The position numbers and the translations under genes are program-made. A stretch of 64,000 bases of DNA from Coriaria nepalensis (Eukaryota > Streptophyta > Magnoliopsida > Cucurbitales > Coriariaceae), in assembly GCA_027186245.1 (NCBI GenBank), contig CP114495.1:5347001-5411000 (forward strand). Reading direction: 5' to 3'. The notes beneath the pieces were generated by a model that was given only the letters and a program-made list of their open reading frames with translations, was not told where the DNA came from and ran no database searches. Shown in pieces: positions 58,740 to 64,000 of this stretch; position 1 is the first letter of the stretch; each line of letters begins with the position of its first letter.

Positions 58740-60753
58740 ATAAGTAATCTGTAAGCGAAAACAATAATTTAAAATTTTTCAGATCTAATCATAAACATGG
58801 ATTAAACTCATCGGCATATACCAAGGTCAATCATAAAATCATATATCATATATAGATTTAAAAGAAATCACATAAAATTTTGAGGAAACTAAAAGATCAA
58901 AATCTAAGAAAACTTATCGATCTTAATAAAGAATTGAACAAATCTCCTTACTCCTGCATCATGGTCGAATTTAATAGGAAGATTGAGGTGGTCAAGTGTT
59001 CACCCTCTAATCGTAATCCAAGCAGTTCAATTTGCTCGGTTGATTCATCACATAATTCAAAGAGTTCATGGAAAAGAAAGAGAAAAATCTCACTTTTCTT
59101 ACAGTAGGATTTCAACCAAGAGGTAAGCGAACAAATGTGATTTTCAGCCACCCTAATGGAGTATTTATAATGCTCTATTAGGTCTAAGGTTTTCTAATAC
59201 CATTAAGTTTCCTTAACTTAATTAAGGAAACAATGAGTCAAACTCATTTACCATGACCGACCATACCATGGGTCATAACCCATGGATATTAATTAATCTT
59301 TTGATTAATTTAGCTTATGAAATTCAATTAACAAATTAGCTCATTAACCCTTTAATCTCTAATTGATAATTACAGACCCCCATGACACTTTTATAATTTA
59401 ATAAATAGTGTTGATATAAATTATTAAATTCTAATTAAATTAATATCATGTTTAGTTCTGCTAGCAGAGTTGCACTATATTATATTTAATTAATTAATAA
59501 TTTACCATATTACCCTTATAATCATAGTATAAGAGAAATTAAAATTTTACCCCTAAAATAGAAAATGTATGTTTTCATTATCTTCGTAGAAAACTTAGCT
59601 GAGTTATTTCTGAATTTTAATGCATGTGATCAATTAGGTTCTATATCACATCGGTAGGAGAATCTCATTACCCTTTTATGATTTTATGTAATTCATAATT
59701 AGATTCATTTAAATTTAAAATATATTTTAAATTAAATAGTTAATTCAATCATCTCATAATTAATTAACTTAAACCTCCAAGCCAAAATTGACTTCTAACA
59801 AAGTGTCAAGGCTACCAGGAGATGAGAAGTAAGCATCCTCCAAAAGAACCAGTTATGACTAACAACTGTACAATAACGATATTTGTATCTAGCCAATGTC
59901 CCGATTCATCCTATGGCTTATTGTAACTGTTAAACCATAATAAATAAATCATATGAACTGTTATAATTTTAATGAATATAGACAAAATATTTACTCAAAC
60001 TATTTTTATCCCATACTACTTTACAAGGATTTTATTGTTTAATAAAATATACAACTTATAGGACTTATTCAAAATATGGAGGCGATGGATTTCCTCTTGA
60101 TCACACAGTCTTCATGTATAATATTTCATACCCAATGTTTTACCCCATGTTCAACTTTGGCTTGGGCTAATTGAAATAATATCAAAGTATGAAGCCTGAT
60201 ACCTAAGACACTTCGTGATCTTAGGTCTAAGGACCACATGTAATATAGTTATTATATTATTTTCATTAATAGTCATTATTAATTACTATTGAGAATTATT
60301 AAAGTGTCATGTTTGGTACTTTTAGTCTCTAATAAGCACCCACATAATCATCATGATGTTCCATTAACACCAATGGTCATGAGATCGGTCATCCTAAATA
60401 CTTTAGGGGATGAACTATGTGATTGTCTATCTGGATCATCAATGTCCACTCTTCAGATCCTATGACAATGAACAATTCATGTCTTTAAGCTTTAAGCAAC
60501 TTGAGTTTCAATATGCACGATCTCCATCATGGTCTCTAAAATGCATAACTTAAGATATTGAACTTTATCATGATATATATTTATAGAATATGAGATATTA
60601 ATTCCAACATAATAAATAAAAAAGATAAATGCCTTTACTATTATTGAATAAACAACAAACAATAATATCATTAATATTTACAAATAAGATAGTATCTCAC
60701 AAATTGTATATCAATCAGTCTAACTTAATTGGCTTTACGAGCATACACTTTCA
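58740..60753 (-). repeat. Copia LTR, second full-family copy
   Basis: The right end is CATACACTTTCA (60753), directly followed by the minus-strand polypurine tract. It shares the ordered landmarks of the LTR at 51011-52619, including GGTTCTATATCACA, GCTTGGGCTAATTGAAAT, TATCAAAGTATGAAG and AATGTCCACTCTTCAGATCC. The left border is approximate. The copies are strongly diverged. Confidence 0.65.
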
Positions 60754-60765
60754 GTCTCCCATTTG
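60754..60765 (-). other. Polypurine tract of the copia element
   Basis: The minus strand reads AAATGGGAGAC, directly before the LTR start TGAAAGTG. Confidence 0.7.
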
Positions 60766-60769
60766 CATT

Positions 60770-61725
60770 AAAGCCAATCATTTTAGAATCTGATTCACAA
60801 CTTGTCAGGTGGCAATATAGCTTTTGTTAGAAAAGTCCTTTAGTTAGTGGATCCACTATGTTATTATTTATGTTGACTTTTTCTATATTCATGTTAACCT
60901 TCCGGTCATTATTGGATTAAGTGAAAAATACAGTAACACGAGTTTAGACTTTGATGAGACCTAGGTTCTTTTTGCTTTTACTATTTAATCATAATTGTCA
61001 TAGTCAATTACTACGAGATTCTTAATGCTAGGAACTAGGTCAAGTCCATTTTTGAACTTTTCATCCAAAATATTGCTTTTACTACATCCATAGTTGTAAT
61101 ATATTAAGCCTTAATGCAAGATTTTGTGACCATTTCCTGATTTGAAATATTTCCAATTTTATAGCTCCTCTAATATAGGTGAAACAAATAAAAAACAAAA
61201 TTGATTTACTATCATTGATATCCAATTGAATATTGGAGTCTGTGAAGTCTCAATTTTCAACTTGGACACTCTATAAAATTAATAATATGTTCTCAATTCT
61301 TCTAAATCAATTAAGAACATTCTTAACATCATTTCAATGTTTTATTAACATGATTGCTTTAAAACCTGCTAGTAACTCCTTAGAGGATATGCTTTAACTG
61401 GTCAGATACATAATATAGCATATTCATACTATACATCTCCTTTCATGTCTTAGTAGACATCTCTTACAAGGTGTGGATTCCTTGAGTCATCGACGAAAGT
61501 CATCTCTTGAAATCATTAATACTAAACATCTTTAGCAATTTTACCCATGTATGTTGATTAGGTCAAGCAAAAAAATCTTTTGAACCATCTCTATAAATCT
61601 CAACAAAAGATTATTTACCCAAACTTTTATTGAGGGGTTTTTCGATAATTACAATTTAATAGATTGCATCATAGATATCTCATTCTCTAATAAATAATAT
61701 ATCATCTTATTGATGAGCAAATTAT
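60770..61725 (-). pseudogene. Copia RNase H/RT remnant, copy A
   Basis: It is co-linear with the minus-strand copia at 52620-53800. The RNase H tail lies near 60840, the TTGATTTACTATCAT block at 61202 and the RT end near 61300-61440. It is so decayed that no long frame survives, but nucleotide similarity to the better-kept copy is clear. Confidence 0.7.
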
Positions 61726-61894
61726 GTGAATGCACCGTGTGTGGAAAATTCACATTGTAAAATACAATAGTTCTATTCCAAGAGAAAGTGTAAAGTGCAG
61801 GCATGCCAGAAGTACAAAGACTTCAAAGAGAAAGATGGTTATTTAACTTGCAATAATTTAAAGTACAGAATAATTAAAGACATGAATATAAAGT

Positions 61895-62535
61895 GCATAA
61901 TAATATATTCAGCCTTAGTGTAGGATTTTGTGCTCGTTTCCTGTTTTGGAACTTTTCCAATTTTATAGCTCGTCTAATATAGGTGAAACAAACAAAAAAA
62001 TAAAACTGATTTACTATTATTGATATCCGATTGAAAATTAGAATCTGTGAAAAATAAAATTTCAATTTCTGACGCTCAATAAATTTAAGAATATGTTTTT
62101 TGACCTTCTAAATCAATTAAGGATATTCTTAATAGCATCTCAAAGCTTTATCAACCTGATTCCCTTAAACCTGTTCGTAACTCTTTAGAGCATAGGGTAT
62201 ATCTAGTCGCATACATAGTATAACATGTTCATGTTATACCTCTCCTTTCATTTTTTAGTACACTTCTCTTAAGAAAGGCAGATTTCTTGACTAATTGGCA
62301 AAAGTCGTCTCTTGGAATCCTTAATGCTAAATATCTTTAGCAATTTTACCTATGTATGTTGATTGGGTCAGGCCAAGCAATCTTTTAAACCATCTCTATA
62401 GATCTCAGCAAAAGATTATTTACCAAAAGTTTTAGGGAGGAGTGTTTCGATAATTATAGTTTAACTGATTGCATCATAACTAAGTCATTCTCTAATGAGT
62501 AGTATGTCATCTTGTTGATGAGCAAATTCTAAAAA
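61895..62535 (-). repeat. Duplicate of the copia RNase H/RT block, copy B
   Basis: It repeats 61090-61725 in the same order and strand: CCAATTTTATAGCTC(G/C)TCTAAT, TATAGGTGAAACAAA, CTAAATCAATTAAG, TATGTATGTTGATT, CCATCTCTATA(G/A)ATCTCA and TTGATGAGCAAATT. The offset is about 810. The 170 bases between the copies belong to neither. Confidence 0.85.
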
Positions 62536-62539
62536 AAGG

Positions 62540-63100
62540 AATAGGTAAATATCATTTTACTCAAAAACATATTTAGAAAAGAGTCGATCATTCCTCGCAT
62601 TAAATACTAAATAAATAAAAATAATTTTCTAATTTTAATAGAATCATGTTATTTATGTTAATTTTATTCTCTAAATACTATTTCATTTTAATTATATTCC
62701 TTTTCAAAAATTATAAAATAAAAATATTATTTATTTTAATTCCCGAATACTATTTTATTTTAATTATATTTCTCCCCAAGATTTTTAATTATATTTTCCC
62801 CAAAAGAATTAAATCAAACGCTCCCAACAGATTTCTGAAAGTTCAGTTATTTGATCGCTTTTTTTATTTACTTTTTAAATTTTTTTATTTTTTTTTTTAT
62901 TCTTTTTAACAATTTGACTCTTTAATTTAATGTTATTGATTAATTTCTTACATCTTTATTTAAAAAACTGATTAAGCGAAGTACCAAACTCCAACTGAAA
63001 TTTTTTACTAGATTTACGTACCAAACCCCAATAACACTTTCCTCAACCACAGAAATGACCAAACCTTAGCCATCCAGACAATAAACACCCCTACCATTTG
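62540..63100. other. AT-rich intergenic sequence
   Basis: TATTTTATTTTAATTATATT-type phrases recur at 62680-62790, and T-runs lie near 62870-62905. No gene. Confidence 0.45.
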
Positions 63101-63380
63101 GACATTGAGAGCTTAAAAAACCTCAGATATTGGAACTGTTGTTAGTAACAACTTGTTACATGGGTTATAGGTAAACCGTAAATTTACCTCACAAGTTGAG
63201 CACTCTTCTTGCTTTATCAAAGAGGCAGATATTCCAAATATCGAATCCATAAGCTATGATGCAATTGTAAGCATTTTCTCTATCAACATCATCTATCGTT
63301 ACGAAACAAGTGTTTACCAACACGACCAGTGTTCCTATCAAAGCTATACCATATGTCGTACTAATTATTAACCCTTTTCT

Positions 63381-64000
63381 TCAGAACAGCTCCATCAGCT
63401 GCTGGGCTACAGCTGCATCAAGAAATCGACAATTATGTCAATTAAGTTTCCTTTAAAAACTAACAATAACGAGGGTCTCTTGCATACTCCTAATTTCAAC
63501 TTTTCAGTACATGGCTTCTCCTCATTTGTCCTAGAGTGTGCAACCACGTACTCTATTAAGAGATTTATCTTCAAATAATACACTTCTCAGGTGTCAGTCA
63601 TTATGTTGACATAATGAAATTTATTGATAGACATGTATCAAGTACCTTCAAGTATGGCAGGTGTGGCTTGAAATTCCTGCCATATAAGTTGAAAAGGAGG
63701 AAGATCCATATTTATAAACTTAGCAGCCAAGTAAGCAGCACCAGCAGCGATATGATGAGGTTTGAACTGAAGCCAGAGTGAACTCCTTAGCCTGAAATAA
63801 AACACTCGGTCAGCCTTCAGAAACACACTACCACATGCTTTGCCCAAGTGGAGAGCCACATTAAACAGCATAGAGCATCACTGCAATAACCGAAACAGAC
63901 AATCCGCCTACAATATAGAGCATACCTCACCAAAGCAGGTACAAATATTAAACAGGTGCAAAATTAAAGAGACCTTAAAGTGTAAGAACAAAATTTTTTT
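63381..64000 (-). CDS. Cyclin T-like protein, last two exons (partial)
   Basis: Exon 63646-63791 (acceptor TTTTATTTCAG, donor GAAG|GTACTT) encodes [20 protein letters not shown], then [20 protein letters not shown] and QATPAILE. Exon 63381-63412 (acceptor CTTGATGCAG) completes [10 protein letters not shown] and a TGA. The 146-nt and 32-nt exons join in phase, with a 233 bp intron. The [11 protein letters not shown](A)YLAAKF segment is the second cyclin fold of plant cyclin T, the regulatory partner of CDKC in a P-TEFb-like complex that phosphorylates the RNA polymerase II tail. The first cyclin fold lies beyond 64000. No C-terminal extension follows, so it is a short cyclin T type. Bases above 63791 are intron. 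It appears intact as far as seen. Confidence 0.85.

Noticed and set aside
58880..59151. Plus- and minus-strand frames of 67-75 codons
   Set aside because: They lie within a copia LTR, overlap each other and resemble no protein I know.

Overview
This window is nuclear DNA of a flowering plant, most likely a eudicot. It is AT-rich and has spliced genes with GT/AG introns. It contains a phytocyanin, an RD-type receptor-like kinase, the end of a cyclin T gene and a fragment of a CLC-d chloride channel gene. Most of the rest is decayed, nested LTR retrotransposons of both superfamilies (Ty1/copia and Ty3/gypsy). There is also one hAT transposon and one small terminal-inverted-repeat element. No CRISPR, operon or other prokaryotic feature is present.

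Layout. 1-3.56 kb: 3' half of a plus-strand copia element (RT, RNase H, polypurine tract, 1.83 kb LTR). 5.7-7.2 kb: an intact two-exon phytocyanin gene with a stellacyanin-type copper site. 7.9-14 kb: a hAT element split by a 4.3 kb minus-strand non-autonomous gypsy element with two LTRs, then cut off by a chromovirus gag. 14-15.8 kb: minus-strand chromovirus gag, PBS, LTR and a pol tail, an order that implies a tandem or recombined element. 15.8-16.4 kb: three spliced exons of a CLC-d channel gene, isolated among transposons. 16.9-24.9 kb: a minus-strand long-LTR chromovirus. 24.9-34.1 kb: two gypsy integrase ends facing inward on either side of two plant-mobile-domain (PMD) pseudogenes that point away from each other's start, a mirror-image layout. 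34.2-37 kb: copia RT remnant and a copia LTR. 37.6-44.7 kb: a minus-strand gypsy element bounded by a perfect 5 bp target duplication; a copia LTR fragment and a plus-strand gypsy LTR plus gag lie nested in it. 46.1-47.4 kb: an intact intronless receptor-like kinase with an overlapping upstream ORF. 48-62.5 kb: gypsy integrase tail, repeats, two minus-strand copia remnants with LTRs, a TIR element with tandem repeats, and a duplicated copia RT/RNase H block. 63.4-64 kb: the last two exons of a minus-strand cyclin T gene that continues off the window.

Only the phytocyanin, the kinase and cyclin T look like functional host genes. They are unrelated in function and separated by transposons. Every transposon reading frame I checked carries stops or frameshifts. 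I see no clear candidate for an entirely new biological system. The observations most worth a check are the mirrored PMD/integrase arrangement, the CLC-d fragment, the tandem chromovirus junction and the kinase uORF. Domain calls come from reading translations by eye, with no database search.
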